DNA of 58,919 nucleotides from Rhodobacterales bacterium (GTDB lineage: Bacteria; Pseudomonadota; Alphaproteobacteria; Rhodobacterales; Rhodobacteraceae), in NCBI GenBank assembly GCA_009993005.1, contig JAACUH010000066.1, forward strand, positions 1 through 58,919, read 5' to 3'. Numbering within the stretch: the stretch's first letter is position 1; each line of letters starts with the position of its first letter. The position numbers and the translations under genes are program-made. Under the pieces are notes generated by a model. The model searched no databases. It saw nothing but the letters and a program-made list of their open reading frames with translations, and had not been told where the DNA came from. Shown here one piece after another: positions 35,507 through 47,900 of the stretch.

Positions 35507-35635
35507 GAACAATCCCTTCCGGCGCGCTGTGTCTACAGCCCGACCGTTTGCACAATATCGACACATCCTTGACATATTCTAAAGAAACCAAGGTGATCAC
35601 GCCATAGCGCCTGACGCAAACCCGCGTGAGTGGCG

Positions 35636-35658
35636 GGAAACGGACTATTTCCGTTTCC
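35636..35658 (-). terminator. Hairpin after the PPTase gene, possible terminator
   Basis: GGAAACGGA (35636-35644) and TCCGTTTCC (35650-35658) form a perfect 9-base stem with a 5-base loop 43 bases beyond the PPTase stop. No T-tract follows on the minus strand, so termination is uncertain. It marks the likely end of the PKS/NRPS operon. Confidence 0.4.
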
Positions 35659-35700
35659 GGGATCGCCGCCACAATCTCGCCGCATTCGGGCCTGCCGCAC

Positions 35701-36351
35701 TCAGCTGCGCGGATGCCGCACCACGCTGGCGACCAGCAGACCCGCATGGCGGGCGTAGCGGCCGGCGATGATTTCGCCACCGGAGAGGGTCGCGGCAAAG
35801 CTGTCGGGGCCCGCGACCCGCACCGTCATCGCGGCAAAGCCCAGCACGGTGCGGTCGCGCGGGTAGATCGCCTTGTAGGCGGCTTCCTTGGCAGCAAAGA
35901 CGAGCCGGGCATGTTGCCCCTGCACGAGGGCGGACAGATGCGCGATGCCTGCGCGCTCGGTCGGGGTGAGCACTTCGTCGATGATGTCGGCGGGCAGCGG
36001 GTCGTCGAGCTCGATGTCGAGGCCGAGCGCGGTGACCTCATTGCTGCGGGCGAGGATGGCGAGGCAGGCGCCGCCGCCGTGGCTGATCGACCCCACCAGC
36101 CCGGCGGGCCAGAGCGGCGCGCGGTCGGGGCCCATCGGCACGGCGGCGGGGGGCAGGCCCAGTGCCGCCATCGCGGCGCGGGCGGCGACGCGCCCAGAGG
36201 TGAATTCGGCCAGGCGTGCGGGGCGGGCGCGGACCATGGCGGCGGCCTCGGCCGGCCAGAGGGTGCCCGTGGGCGCGGCGGGGTCTTGTGCGGCCACGGC
36301 GACAGCGGGGCCCACCATCGCCTGCACGCAGGCAATCAGGCGCTGCGTCAC
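35701..36351 (-). CDS. 4'-phosphopantetheinyl transferase (Sfp/EntD type)
   Basis: 216 residues from GTG 36351, overlapping the NRPS stop (GTGA). '[16 protein letters not shown]', '[12 protein letters not shown]' (Mg-binding Asp and Glu) and '[13 protein letters not shown]' are the PPTase signatures. Sfp-type enzymes convert apo carrier proteins to the holo form by transferring 4'-phosphopantetheine from CoA. Two substrates are encoded in the same operon: the NRPS PCP (Ser 1446) and the PKS ACP (Ser 1794). Confidence 0.93.
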   Translation of the reverse strand: MTQRLIACVQAMVGPAVAVAAQDPAAPTGTLWPAEAAAMVRARPARLAEFTSGRVAARAAMAALGLPPAAVPMGPDRAPLWPAGLVGSISHGGGACLAILARSNEVTALGLDIELDDPLPADIIDEVLTPTERAGIAHLSALVQGQHARLVFAAKEAAYKAIYPRDRTVLGFAAMTVRVAGPDSFAATLSGGEIIAGRYARHAGLLVASVVRHPRS

Positions 36352-39300
36352 CCCGAAGTGTCCAGCCGGCTCGCCCGCATCGCGCGGCGGCGCGCCATCG
36401 CGTCCATCCGGTCATTCGCCGGGGCGGGGTCGGGCGAAGGTGCCGCGGCAGGCGCGCGGCCCTCGTCGATGCGCGCGGCAAGCGCCGCCAGCGTGGGAAA
36501 GCGGAAGATGTCGGTGATGCCGAGCGTCGGCACGGCCAGCGCCTCGCGGATGTCGCGATGCGCCTGCACCGCGAGCAGCGAATGCCCCCCGAGGTCAAAG
36601 AAATTATCGCGCGCGGTGATGCCGGTGACGCCAAGGATGCGCGACCAGATCGCGGCGATGCGGGCCGCCGTCGTCTCGCCCGTCACCGCGGGCGCGGCGG
36701 GGACGGCGGCCGTTGCCGGCGCGGGCAGAGCCTTGCGGTCCACCTTCTTGTTCGGCGTCAGGGCAAAGGCGTCGAGCCGGACGATCCGCGCGGGCACCAT
36801 ATGGGCGGGCATCTGCGCGGCGAGTGCTGCGCGCAGCGCGGCCTCGTCCACCGGGCCGGTCGCGGTCACATAGCCCACAAGCTGCACCAGCCCCGGCACA
36901 TCCTCGCGCGCCATCACCACCGCTTGCGTGATCCCCGGCTGCGCGTCGAGTGCGGCCTCGATCTCGCCCAGTTCGATCCGGTAGCCGCGCAGTTTCACCT
37001 GATGGTCGGCGCGGCCAAGGAAATCGAGAGTGCCATCCTCGCGCCAGCGCACCAGATCGCCTGTGCGGTAGAGGCGGCCTTCGCCAAAGGGGTTGGCGAT
37101 GAACCGCTCTGCCGTCAGGTCGTCACGTTGCCAGTAGCCGCGCGCGACACCGGCGCCGCCGATGAAAAGCTCGCCCGCCACGCCAACCGGCACCGGGCGC
37201 AGCGCATCGTCGAGCACATGGGCCTGCGTGTTGGCGATGGGCCGGCCGATGCCGACGGTCCCGACGGTGCCGGCCGGGCCGGCCGTATCGGTCGTGTCGG
37301 TCGTGTCGGTCGCGGGCTGGGTGGTGGACCAGATCGTCGTCTCGGTCGGGCCATACATGTTCTCGATCCGGGCGCCCGTCGCCGCGCGCAGGTCGGCCAC
37401 CAGCGCGCCGGGCAGCGCCTCACCGCCGATCATCAGGTGGCGCAGCCGCGACAGGGCGGCGCGGGCGGTGTCATTTGTCACCAGCATCCGCGCCATCGAA
37501 GGCGTGCATTGCATGTGGCTCACGCCATGGCGCGCGATCTGGGCGGCGATGGAATAGTCATCCGCCGCGAGCGCTCCGCCACTATTGGCGATGGCGCGCA
37601 CCTGCGCCAGCGGGCGCAACCCGTCGAGCACCTGCGCGACCGGGATGCCAAAGTCGATCAGGCAGGCGACCTCGGTCACGCCGATGGCCTTGAGCTGTTC
37701 GATACGCAAGACACAATCTGAAACCGTGCCAAAAAGGCCAGAATCTTCAAAATAGCGCAGGAAAGCGAAATCGAGGATCGCCTCGAGCTCGTCCGGCCTC
37801 AGCGTCTCGAGGTCGATCTGCATGGGGTTGGCCACGCCGACCGGCTTCTTGAAGGCGGGAAAGGCCCAGGCGTATTGCTTGATGAGGGCAGCGGCGGCGC
37901 GCAGGTAGTCCTTCATCGGGCCGCGCGCGACCTCGCGCGCCGCCTCGCGCGTCTCGGCCACATAGGTGTGCAGCATCAGCGTGACGCTGAAATCGGCGGG
38001 GTCATGGCCGGCCGCGCGCAGGGCGTCGTGGTAGATGGCGATCTTGCCCCCGACCTCGGCCACCGATTGGCCCAGCAGATGGGTCAGCACATTGGCCCCG
38101 ATCGCGCCCGCCTCGCGCCAGGTGTCGGGGTTGCCCGCGGTCGTCACCCAGACCGGCAGAACGCGCGATACCGGGCGCGGCTGCGTCAGCACGGCAAAGC
38201 TGCCGCCCGCGGCGGTGGGATAGTCCACCGTCTCGCCCGCCCAGAGGCGGCGCAGTTGCGCAATGGCGGCAAACATCGCGGGCTTGTTGTGCGGCGGCGT
38301 GTTCTCGGGCCGCAGCACAAAGTCATCGGGCTGCCAGCCGGATGCAATCGCCAGCCCCGCGCGCCCATTGGTGAGGTTGTCGATCACCGCCCATTCCTCG
38401 GCGATGCGCGCGGTATGGTGCAACGGCGCCACGCAGCTTCCCGCCCGTACGGCGAGGTTGCGAGTGACGGCGGCAACAGCGGCGCCAGTGACCGACGGGT
38501 TCGGATAGGGCCCGCCAAAGGCGTGGAAATGCCGCTCGGGCGTCCAGACGGCGACAAAGCCGTTGTCGTCGGCAAAGCGCGCGCCATCGAGCAGCAGGCG
38601 GTATTTGTCGCGCCCCACGCCATCGTCGTTGCCCCAGTAAAAGAGGCTGAACTCCATCCCCTGCCTGCTCACCGCAGGGCTGTCGCCGGCCACCAGCGTG
38701 CGGCTTTCGTCGCCGCTGATGACCACGGTGAGCCCGCGCGCGAGGGTCCAGAACAGCTCGAGCACCGAAATGTCGAACGACAGGCTGGTGACGGCGAGCC
38801 AGGTATCGCCGGGGCGGTGCGGGATGCGCGCATCCATCCCGGCCATGAAATTGGCGACATTGCGATGCGTCACCATCACGCCCTTGGGCCGCCCGGTGGA
38901 GCCGGAGGTGTAGATGAGATAGGCGAGGTCGTCGGGGCGCGCGGCGGCATCGGGCGCGGTCGCGGGGGCGGCGGCGATGCGCGGGTCTGTGTCGATCAGC
39001 AGCAGTTGCGCGCTGTGCGGCGGCAGTTGCCCGGCCAGCGCGGCCTGGGTGACGATCACTTCGGCGCCACAATCCTCGATATAAAGCGCAATGCGATCAG
39101 CGGGATAGGCCGGGTCGAGCGGCACATAGGCGCCACCCGCGCGCAGGATCCCCAGTGCGCCCACCAGCATGTCGGCCGAGCGCGCGACACAGAGGCCGAC
39201 GCGCGCCCCCGGTGCCACACCCATGGCGCGCAGGACTTGCGCCACGCGGTTTGCGGCGGCGTCCAGCGCGGCAAAGCTCAGGCTCTGCCCCTCGAACCGC

Positions 39301-40916
39301 AGGGCGATGGCTTCGGGCGTCCGCGCGGCCTGAACGGCGATCTGGTCGTGGATGCAGGCGGGGTCAAAGGCGGTGTCGGTCGCGTTCCATCCGTCGATCA
39401 GCGCCTGTTCGGCGGGCGGCAGGACGGCGAGGTCGGCCACAGCTGTGTCAGGTGCGGCATGGGCCAGCAGATGCACCAGCCGCGCGGCGATCAGCGCGAG
39501 CATCGGGGCCGAGACGCGGGCGGGGTCGGCGTGCAGCATCGCGCCGCCCTCGCCCAGTGCCAGCGTCAGCGCGGTGCCGGGAACGGGCCCGCCATCCGAG
39601 AGGCCCACGGCGGGCAGCGTGACGCCAACGCCCGGCAGGCGCGCAGGCAGGTCGGCGGCGAAACCGCCGCGCGCGCGGGCCGCGGCGATTTCGGCGGCAA
39701 AAGTGCCCATCGCCGCGCCCCATGTCGCGCCGCTGTCAAAGCGCACCGGCCCCCAGCCCGCCACATAGCCCGGCGCATCGGTCGGCAGCATCAGCGCGAG
39801 GTCGATCACCGGCGCCTCGCCCATCCGCTGCGCCAGTGCGGCCATCGCGGCCATCGCGGCTTCGGGCGGGGTGCCGTCCGGCAGCGCCACGGGGCAGTCG
39901 CGGCCCCCCTGCCCCAGCGGCGGAAGGCTGGCGGCGGTGAGGGTCGCAAGACGGTCGGCCCAGAACGCCTCGCCCTGCACCGTCTTGGCGAGGGCGGCGG
40001 TGAGCGCCTCGGCCCCGGTCAGGGGGTCGAGCCTATCGCCCGGCGCAAAGCTCTCCGGGTCCACCGCCGCACCATCGGCGCTGCGCAGACGAGACAGAAC
40101 CAGCGGCTCGGTCGCGGTGGCCACGGTGATCCCCTCGCCGTTCACCGCCAGCACGGTGCCGGGCGCGGCCGCCGGCCCCTCGGCCAGATGCACGGCGCCC
40201 ACCAGCGTCACCCGACCCTGATGCGCGATCTTGGCGCAGGCGAGCGGGTTGCGGTAGCCGCCATGGTCAAGCGCGCGCACCAGGGCCGCGAGCGTGCCGG
40301 CAGGCTGGGTAAAGTCCAGCCGCGCGGCGGCGGCAGGCCGCATGTCGCGCGCGAAATAGCTGCGCTGCGCGAGGTCTTGCGCGGTGGTCTGCGGCGCGCC
40401 TGTTGCCAGCGCGGCGAGCACCTCGGGCCAGCTTTCGATGGCGGCGGCGTAGCATTTGGTATTGAGCGACAGCGCGGTCTCGCCCGGCGCGATGTCGAAC
40501 ATCCGCTGTGTCAGGATCGGCCCTTCGTCCACGCCGCCGCCGATCAGGTGCCAGGTGATGCCGTGGCGCGCCTCACGGGCCGCAATCGCCCAGACCGGCG
40601 CGTTGAGCCCGGCGTAGCGCGGCAGCGGCCCGTCGTGAAAGTTCACCGCGCCGCTGCGTGCCAGCGCCTGCACCGGTGCGGGGATGATGTCGAGGTTGGC
40701 GATGCTCAGGATCCAGTCGCAGGCGATATCGCCCAGACGCGCGGCAAGGTCGCGACCCGGCACATGCACCGGCAGGCCCAGCCCTTGCGCCCAGCGCGCG
40801 ACCTCGGCGTTGCGCGTGACCACGGCGCGCAGGGCGTGCCCGGCGTCCAGCGTCATCTGTCCGCATTGGATGGCGAGGCTTTCGTTGCCGATCAGCAGGG
40901 CGGAAAAGGCGGGCAT
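36348..40916 (-). CDS. NRPS with N-terminal formyltransferase and a luciferase-like monooxygenase inserted in the adenylation domain
   Basis: 1522 residues. Order: formyltransferase (about 1-190; '[20 protein letters not shown]' with N92, H94, and D130 in '[10 protein letters not shown]'), its C-terminal OB-like part (about 205-300), a short condensation-domain remnant (about 345-505, no HHxxxDG), the adenylation N-half (about 510-750; '[14 protein letters not shown]' 667-680, '[10 protein letters not shown]'), a luciferase-like FMN monooxygenase (about 753-1095; '[15 protein letters not shown]', '[13 protein letters not shown]'), the adenylation C-half (about 1105-1400; '[11 protein letters not shown]', 'YRTGDLVRW', '[10 protein letters not shown]'), and PCP (Ser 1446 in 'DLGGHSLLA'). 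There is no thioesterase. The insertion lies between core motifs A4 and A5. Domain order matches the MupA/Atu3671-type luciferase-like family I know from natural-product loci. The likely role is loading, formylating and perhaps oxidising an amino acid for the PKS. ATG start is 1 base from the GT2 stop (TGATG). Confidence 0.93.
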   Translation of the reverse strand: MPAFSALLIGNESLAIQCGQMTLDAGHALRAVVTRNAEVARWAQGLGLPVHVPGRDLAARLGDIACDWILSIANLDIIPAPVQALARSGAVNFHDGPLPRYAGLNAPVWAIAAREARHGITWHLIGGGVDEGPILTQRMFDIAPGETALSLNTKCYAAAIESWPEVLAALATGAPQTTAQDLAQRSYFARDMRPAAAARLDFTQPAGTLAALVRALDHGGYRNPLACAKIAHQGRVTLVGAVHLAEGPAAAPGTVLAVNGEGITVATATEPLVLSRLRSADGAAVDPESFAPGDRLDPLTGAEALTAALAKTVQGEAFWADRLATLTAASLPPLGQGGRDCPVALPDGTPPEAAMAAMAALAQRMGEAPVIDLALMLPTDAPGYVAGWGPVRFDSGATWGAAMGTFAAEIAAARARGGFAADLPARLPGVGVTLPAVGLSDGGPVPGTALTLALGEGGAMLHADPARVSAPMLALIAARLVHLLAHAAPDTAVADLAVLPPAEQALIDGWNATDTAFDPACIHDQIAVQAARTPEAIALRFEGQSLSFAALDAAANRVAQVLRAMGVAPGARVGLCVARSADMLVGALGILRAGGAYVPLDPAYPADRIALYIEDCGAEVIVTQAALAGQLPPHSAQLLLIDTDPRIAAAPATAPDAAARPDDLAYLIYTSGSTGRPKGVMVTHRNVANFMAGMDARIPHRPGDTWLAVTSLSFDISVLELFWTLARGLTVVISGDESRTLVAGDSPAVSRQGMEFSLFYWGNDDGVGRDKYRLLLDGARFADDNGFVAVWTPERHFHAFGGPYPNPSVTGAAVAAVTRNLAVRAGSCVAPLHHTARIAEEWAVIDNLTNGRAGLAIASGWQPDDFVLRPENTPPHNKPAMFAAIAQLRRLWAGETVDYPTAAGGSFAVLTQPRPVSRVLPVWVTTAGNPDTWREAGAIGANVLTHLLGQSVAEVGGKIAIYHDALRAAGHDPADFSVTLMLHTYVAETREAAREVARGPMKDYLRAAAALIKQYAWAFPAFKKPVGVANPMQIDLETLRPDELEAILDFAFLRYFEDSGLFGTVSDCVLRIEQLKAIGVTEVACLIDFGIPVAQVLDGLRPLAQVRAIANSGGALAADDYSIAAQIARHGVSHMQCTPSMARMLVTNDTARAALSRLRHLMIGGEALPGALVADLRAATGARIENMYGPTETTIWSTTQPATDTTDTTDTAGPAGTVGTVGIGRPIANTQAHVLDDALRPVPVGVAGELFIGGAGVARGYWQRDDLTAERFIANPFGEGRLYRTGDLVRWREDGTLDFLGRADHQVKLRGYRIELGEIEAALDAQPGITQAVVMAREDVPGLVQLVGYVTATGPVDEAALRAALAAQMPAHMVPARIVRLDAFALTPNKKVDRKALPAPATAAVPAAPAVTGETTAARIAAIWSRILGVTGITARDNFFDLGGHSLLAVQAHRDIREALAVPTLGITDIFRFPTLAALAARIDEGRAPAAAPSPDPAPANDRMDAMARRRAMRASRLDTSG
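37252..37308 (-). repeat. In-frame 9-bp repeats in NRPS adenylation domain
   Basis: CCGACGGTC/G occurs twice (37252-37269) and GTCGTGTCG twice with a degenerate third copy (37282-37308). On the coding strand they give the run around '[20 protein letters not shown]', an insert just after the 'YGPTETTIW' motif where such domains are normally shorter. Confidence 0.8.
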
Positions 40917-41902
40917 CAGGAGGCTCCGGTCACAGGGGAGGGCACGGGTGCGGCGGGGCGCAGCAGAGCGCCCGCGTCATGGCGGATCAGGTCGCGCAGG
41001 AAATGCGGCGGATCGGCGGGCGCACGATGCGCGAGCGCACAGCGCAGCCGGTGCAGCGTGCCCCCCGCGACATGGGCGAGCGTGGCGGCCAAGGCATAGG
41101 CGCGCCCGTGATTCTTGGTAAAATAGTGCCGGCGCGAGGCGAACCAGTAGCCCGGCACGCGGTCCCACGTCTTCATCCCCGTGGACACCGACCCGATATG
41201 CGCCACCCGGCTGTCCGGCACGAAAAGCGTGCGCCAGCCTGCGCGGGCGGCGCGCAGGCAGAGGTCGGTCTCCTCGAAGTAAAGGAAAAACGTCTCGTCA
41301 AAGAGCCCGATCGCGTCGAGCACATCGCGCCGCATCATCAGGCTCGCGCCGGCGAGCCAATCGACCGCCTGCGTGGCGGCGGGCGTCGGCAGCGGCACCG
41401 CGCGATGCGCCAGCAGGCGCGAGATCGGGCCGCTGCGCGCGGCGCCCTCGACCTCGCTCGCCAGCGAGGGAAAGCGGAAGGTCGTCAGATGCGGCGCGCC
41501 GTCCTGCCCATGGATAAAGCTGCCGGCAAAGCCCGCGCCGGGGTCGGCCTGCAAGGCCGCCAGCAGCCGCGCGATGGCGTCCGGCGCCGGAAAGGCGTCG
41601 GAATTGAGCACATAGACGTAATCGGGCTGCGCGCCGCCCGGCAGGCCCGCGCGGATGCCCGCATTGTTGCCCGCGCCAAAGCCGCCGTTGCGCCCCGACT
41701 GGATCACGCGCACGCGGTCCCAGCCGCGCGCGGCCACGGCCTGCGTCATCGCCTCGAACGATCCATCGCGCGAATCGTTGTCCACCAGAGTGATGGCGCC
41801 TGCGATGCCTTCCATCGCCGCCAGGGCATGTTCGGCGGCGCGCAAGGTCATCTCCGGCGTGCGCCAGTTGAGGATCACGCAAAGGACGCTGGGCACGGTC
41901 AT
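40916..41902 (-). CDS. GT2-family glycosyltransferase (rhamnosyltransferase-like)
   Basis: 328 residues. '[17 protein letters not shown]', '[12 protein letters not shown]', '[14 protein letters not shown]', '[13 protein letters not shown]' and '[19 protein letters not shown]' are the blocks of WbbL-like rhamnosyltransferases. It should transfer a sugar to a lipid-linked or other acceptor in the cytoplasm. Its position between the PKS and NRPS genes, with ATGA and TGATG overlaps, is what ties glycan synthesis to polyketide/peptide synthesis in this operon. Confidence 0.92.
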   Translation of the reverse strand: MTVPSVLCVILNWRTPEMTLRAAEHALAAMEGIAGAITLVDNDSRDGSFEAMTQAVAARGWDRVRVIQSGRNGGFGAGNNAGIRAGLPGGAQPDYVYVLNSDAFPAPDAIARLLAALQADPGAGFAGSFIHGQDGAPHLTTFRFPSLASEVEGAARSGPISRLLAHRAVPLPTPAATQAVDWLAGASLMMRRDVLDAIGLFDETFFLYFEETDLCLRAARAGWRTLFVPDSRVAHIGSVSTGMKTWDRVPGYWFASRRHYFTKNHGRAYALAATLAHVAGGTLHRLRCALAHRAPADPPHFLRDLIRHDAGALLRPAAPVPSPVTGAS

Positions 41903-44900
41903 TCCGCCGCTCTCACGGGGACAAAGGGCGCCACCGGGCGGGCGCGCTCAGCCGCGGCAATCACCCGGCGCATCCGCGCAGCGAGCACGCGGACATTGGG
42001 CTCGAGCACCATGCTGTCATGGTCGCCCGGCACCTCGATCACCTCGACGCGGGGCGCATTGGCCGTCCAGTCGTTGTCAGGCGTGACATAGGCGCGTTCG
42101 GAGTTGACCCAGCGCCCGGGCGCGACCTGCCATTTACCGACGAGCGGCGGGCGGAAGAGCGTGAGCGGGCCGTCCCAGCGCCGCAGGTCATAGCGGGCCA
42201 CGGCGGTCAGGAACGCCGCCTCGATCGCGGCATTGTGGAACTGCGGCGTCTCGGCCACGGCATCGGCCACAGAACCGGGGCGCGGGCGGCGCTTTTCGAT
42301 CTCCCACCGCGCGCGGCGGATCGCCCAGCGGATCGGATAGGCCACGCCACCCGCGCGCGCCTCTTGCCACTGGATCGCCATGCGGTCGGCGCGCGTCAGC
42401 GGCCGGCGCACCGGCAAGGGCGTATCAAGCATCACCAGTGCGGCGATCTCCTCTCCGTCGGCGGTCAGTTGCTGCGCGATCTCGAGCGCGGTGATCCCGC
42501 CGCCGGAAAATCCGCCCAGCATATAGGGCCCGTGGGGCTGCACTGCGCGCATCTCGGCGATATAGTCGCGCGCGGCGGCGGCAATGCTGTCATGGGGCGC
42601 GGCGTCGCCATAAAGCCCGCGCGCCTGCAGGCCGTAGAACGGCCGGTCGGTGCCCAGAAGATGCGCGAGGTGGCGCAGGTTGAGCACATTGCCGAACATG
42701 CCGGCCACAAGGAAGAACGGCCGGCGCGGCCCGCCCTCGCCCTGATGCATCGGCACGAGATGGGTAAAGCGGCGCGCGGCCGGCGCGGCGACATGCGCGG
42801 CACCCGGCCCGGCACCCGGCCCGGCACCCGGCCCGGCACCTGGCCCGGCACCTGGCACGGGCGCGGCCCCCTCGGCCTCGGCCACGCCCTGCGCCGCGAG
42901 CAGCGCCGCGCAGGTGCGGATCGTGGGCGCCTCGAACAGGACCGAGATCGGGAAATCGACCTGATAGGCCTTGCGCACCATCGCGAATAGCCGCACCGCG
43001 ATCAGCGAATGCCCGCCGAGGTCGAAAAAGCTGTCCTCGACGCCGATCTGCTCGACCCCCAGCAGGTCCTGCCAGAAGCCCGCGAGGCGGCGTTCGATGT
43101 CATTGGCGGGCGCGACATAGTCGCTGTCGAGCGCGGGCCGGGCAAAGCCCTGCTCGGTGGTGTCCTTGCCCGCCGGAGCTTCGGCCTGCGCCACCAGCAC
43201 GGGCAGATCGAGCGAGGAGACGACGACCTGCGGCGCACCCAGCGCCAGCGCGCGAAAGAACGCCTCTGCCCCTTCCTCGGGCCGGATGCCCTGCGCGATG
43301 TTGTGGCGCAGCCGTTCTTCGGCCGGCGACAGCGGGCGGGCAGCAGGGGCGGTCTGCGCCGGTCCGGTCTGCGCTTGGGCGGGAGCGGCGGCAAAGCTGA
43401 GCGCGCTGTCCATGCGGCGGATGGTGAATCCTGCGACCTCGACACAGACCGTCCCGTCGGGCGCACAGAGCGTCACGTCAAAGCGCGCGGTCTGCGCGTC
43501 GGCCCGGTTGCCCTCGGCGCTGCGCACCCAGCTCACCACCTCGGCGGGCAGCGGGCGGTGGACGCGGACAGAGGCATAGCTCACCGGCACCCACAGATGC
43601 GTCGGCGCATAGCCCGCGATCAGCCCCATGGCCCAGCCGGTGGCAAGGTCCATCAGGCCGGGATGCAGCACATAGCCCGGCGCCGGCGCGGACAGGCACA
43701 GATGGGCGAGGCCCTCGCCCTGCCCGAATGCCGTCGCGCGCAGCACGCGCCAGCCGGGGCCGAAACGCAGATGCGCCTCTTGCGGGCTCCTGAGTGTCTC
43801 ACCCGGGGCGGCTATCACCGGCGCGCCGCAGCGCGCGGCGATGGCGGGCAGGTCCGGGGCCGCGGGCGCAGCCAGCGGCAAGAGCCGCACGTCCGCCTCG
43901 GCGTTGAGCTGATAGCCATCCGCGCCCTGCGCACTCTCCACCCGCACGCCGTATCCGGCATCCGCGCGCGGCAGGGTCAGGCGCAGGCGGGTCGCGCCGG
44001 TATCATCGACGCGCAGCGGGCGCAGGAAGTACAGGTCGCGGATCTCGAACGCGCCCGCCTCTCCCTGCGCCAGCAGGGCCTCGGCGATCAGTTCCAGATA
44101 GCCGGTGCCGGGCAACAGCGCATCGCCCGCCGCGGTCCGGTGCTCGTCGAGAAACCAGCGCTCGCGCGCCTTGTAGCGCGCGCTGAACACCCGGTGGCCC
44201 TCGGCATCAAAACTGGCGCTATCCAGCATCGGCTGGCCTGCGGGCTCTTCTGGCGCGGGGGCAGCGAGGCGCGCCTGCATCGCGCTCGCGGCCATCCCGA
44301 CTTCGGACCAGATGCCCCAGTTGATCGTCACCACCCGCGTCCGGCCGCCGGCGCGCGCGGCGGCAAAGGCGTCGAGATAGGCATTGGCGGCGACATAATC
44401 GACCTGCCCCGCCGGTGCGGTCACCGTCGAGCTGGACGAGAACAGCACCAGCACGTCGAGCGTGCCATCGGGAAACAGCGCGTCGAGCACCTGCGTGCCG
44501 TGGATCTTGGGCGTGAACACATCCTCGATCGCCATCGCCTGCTTGCCCATGATCGGCGCATCGTCGATCACGCCAGCCGCGTGGATCACGGCGGTGATGG
44601 GGCCAAAGCGTGCCTCGGCCACCGCCCTCGCCGCGCGCATGTCCTCGACATTGCTCACATCGGCGGCGAGCGTAAGCACCTCGCCCCCTGCCGCCTCGAG
44701 CTGCTCGACCGCGCGGATGCGGCGCGCGGTGTCATCGCGCGGGCCGGCGCGGCGCAGGATCGCGGCCCAGTCCTCGCGCGCGGGGAGCGGGCTGCGCGCG
44801 ATCAGCACGATGCGCGCGCGGAACCGGGCGACCAGGGCCGCCGCGACAGTCAGCCCTATGCCGCCAAAGCCGCCGGTGATCAGCACCACCGCGCGGTCGC

Positions 44901-47900
44901 GCAGCGGCAGGGTGGTCTCCGACGGCAGCGCCACGGGGCGATGCGTCAGCGCATAGCGCCGTTCGCCGCGCAGGGCGGCCGCGCCACCTGCGGGCGGCGC
45001 GAGCAGATCCTCGAGCACGCGGGCGGCAAGCCCGCCCAGCGGCGCGCGGCGGCGGCCCGGCGGCGGCAGCTCCACATCCAGCGTGGCACAGGTGAGGCCC
45101 GCGAATTCGCGCGGGATGACGCGGGCGGGGCCAAAGGCCGTTGCCTTTTCGGGATGGGGCAGAGGTTCACCGCGCACCTGCACCGCGCCGGTGGTGAGCA
45201 GGGTCAGGTGCAGGTCGCCCGGCCGCTTCTGCCCCAGCCCCTCATCGCCCAGCGCCTGCGCGAGGAACAACAGGCTGAAAAACCCCTGTTCCTGCGTGCG
45301 GTGGAAAAAGCTGCTGCCGGGGCGGTGGCCCGTCCCCTCGGTCACCAGCCAGCCATGCAGGATGCGCGTCGGCACCCGGCCCCGCGCGACAAGGTCGCGG
45401 ATCAGGAGGTCATAGCCCTCGCGCCCGCGTTCAGGCGCGAGGATATAGCCGCCCTCGCCCGCCCGCGCAAAGGTGTCGCCAGGACGGATCAGCGTGACGC
45501 CATGCCCTGCCGCTGTGAGCCGCGCGGCGACGCTGTCGCAGAGGCCCGCCTCATCGGCGAACACCAGCCATTCCTGCGGCGCCGCGGCCCTCAGGTCGCC
45601 CGCCGTATCCACGGCGCAATCGGCATAGCGCGGGGTCCAGACCGGGCGATAGCCCCATGTGGCGATGTCGTCGCTTCGCATCGGCCAGTCGGTGGCGGGG
45701 GCCGCCTCGGCCTTGCCCGGCGCGATGAAATAGGGCGCGCGCTGAAAGGCATAGGTCGGCAGCGGCAGCCGCTGGCGCGGCCCCTCGCCCCAAAGCTGCG
45801 CACGGTCGAAGGCGCCACCCATCGCCCAGACGCGGCCCAGCATCGCCATGAAATAGCGGTCATCCGCGATGGCATCCCTGGGGTGGCGCAGGGTCGATGT
45901 CACCTGGTTGGCCGTCACCTGCCCATGCTGCCCCGCGAGCGAGGCGAGCGCGCGGCCCGGGCCGACCTCGATATAGATGCGCGCCGGATCTGCGGCGAGG
46001 GTGCTCAGCCCATCGGCGAAATGCACCGTGCCGCGCAGATGGGCCACCCAATACGCCGGGTCGGTCGCCTGCACCGCCGTCATCCAGTCGCCCGTGCGGT
46101 TCGAGATCAGCGGGATCGTGGGCGCGCTCAACCGGATCGACCGCAGGTAATCGCCAAAGCGCGCCATGATAGGGTCGAGCATCCGGCTATGCGCCGCGAT
46201 GTCGATGGGAATGCGCTGGCAGTCGATGTCGCGCGCGCGCAAGCCCGCCTCGAGCGCGTCGAGCAGGTGCTGCGGCCCGCTCGCCACGCTCAGCCCCGGC
46301 GCGTTGACGGCGGCAAGGTCGAGATCGCCCAGGAGCGGGCGCAGATCGTCGGCCGGCAGCGCGACCGAGAGCATTCCGCCCGCAGGGACGGTATCAAAGA
46401 GCTGCCCGCGCAGATGCACCAGCCCGATGCAATCCTCGAACGACATCACACCGGCGAGGCAGGCGGCAGTATTTTCGCCCATCGAATGGCCGATCAGCGC
46501 GTCGGGCCGCACCCCCCAGGACATCCAGAGCTGCGCCAGCGCATATTCCACGATCATGATGAGCGGCAGTTGCACCGACGGCGTCTGAAGCCGCGCATCC
46601 GCCGCGGCCTCCTCGCCCGGCGCGGGCAGCCAGAGCGCGCGCAGGTCATAGGCGAGGCGCGGTTGCAGGATGGCAAGGCCACGGTCCATCCAGTCGGCAA
46701 AGACGGGTTCGGTCTCGTAAAGGTCGCGCGCCATGCCCGCATATTGCGCGCCGCCGCCGGGGAACATGAACACCGTGCCGGGCGCATCCGCCACGACCGT
46801 ATGGGTGAACACCCGGCGCGGATCGCCCTCGCGCAAGAGCGCCGCCGCCTCGTCATGGGTTTCGGCCACCACCACGCGGCGGCGGTCAAAGGCGCGGCGA
46901 CCCTCCATCAGCGTATAGGCCACATCGGCAAGCGGCTGATCGGGTCGCGCGGCGAGATGATCGGCCAGCCGGAGGCTCGCGGCATCGAGCGCGGCTTTGG
47001 ACCGGGCCGACAGGGTCAGAAGCTGGAAGGGAAAGTCGCTGACGCCCGAAGGCCCGCGCGCGGGCGCTTCCTCGAGCACGACATGGGCATTGGTGCCGCC
47101 CACGCCCAGCGCATTGACACCGGCGCGGCGCGGGCCCTTGTGGCTGGTCCAGTCCTCGAGCCGGTCAGCCACGCGGAAGGGCGAGCCGTCAAAGCCGATG
47201 GCGGGGTTGGGTGCCTCATAGCCCAGCGAGGGCGGGATCTGGCGGTGATGCAGCGAAAGCGCGGTCTTGATCAGGCTCGCCACGCCAGCGGCGGTATCGG
47301 TATGCCCGATATTGGTCTTGACCGACCCGATCCGGCAAAAGCCCGCGTCCTGCGTGCTGCGGCGAAAGGCGTCGGTCAGCGCCGCGACCTCGATCGGGTC
47401 GCCCAGCCAGGTGCCGGTGCCATGGCATTCGACGTAATCGACCGTCTCGGCGCTGATGCCCGCCACCGCCTGCGCCTCGGCAATCGCGGCCGCCTGTCCC
47501 TCGACCGAGGGGGCGAGGTAGCCGGCCTTGGCCGCGCCGTCATTGTTGACGGCCGACCCCTTGATCACCGCCCAGACATGGTCGCCATCGCGCAGCGCAT
47601 CGCCCAGCCGGCGCAGCACGACCACACCGGCGCCAGAGCCGAAAACGGTCCCCTGCGCGCGGTGGTCAAAGGCGTGGCAGGCGCCGTCGGGCGACAGGAT
47701 CTCGCCCTCCTTGTAGAGGTAGCCGCGCGCATGGGGCAGTTCGATCGTCACGCCGCCTGCCAGCGCCATGTCGCATTCGCCGGTCAGCAGCGCCTGGCAG
47801 GCGTAATGGGTGGCGACAAGCGAGGTGGAACAGGCGGTCTGCACAGTGATGCTGGGCCCGCGCAGGTCGAGGATATGGCTCGCCCGCGTGGCGAGGAAAT

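Noticed and set aside
36348-40916. Full condensation domain before the adenylation domain.
   Set aside because: Only about 160 residues resembling the C-terminal part of condensation domains are present, and no HHxxxDG-like motif is found.
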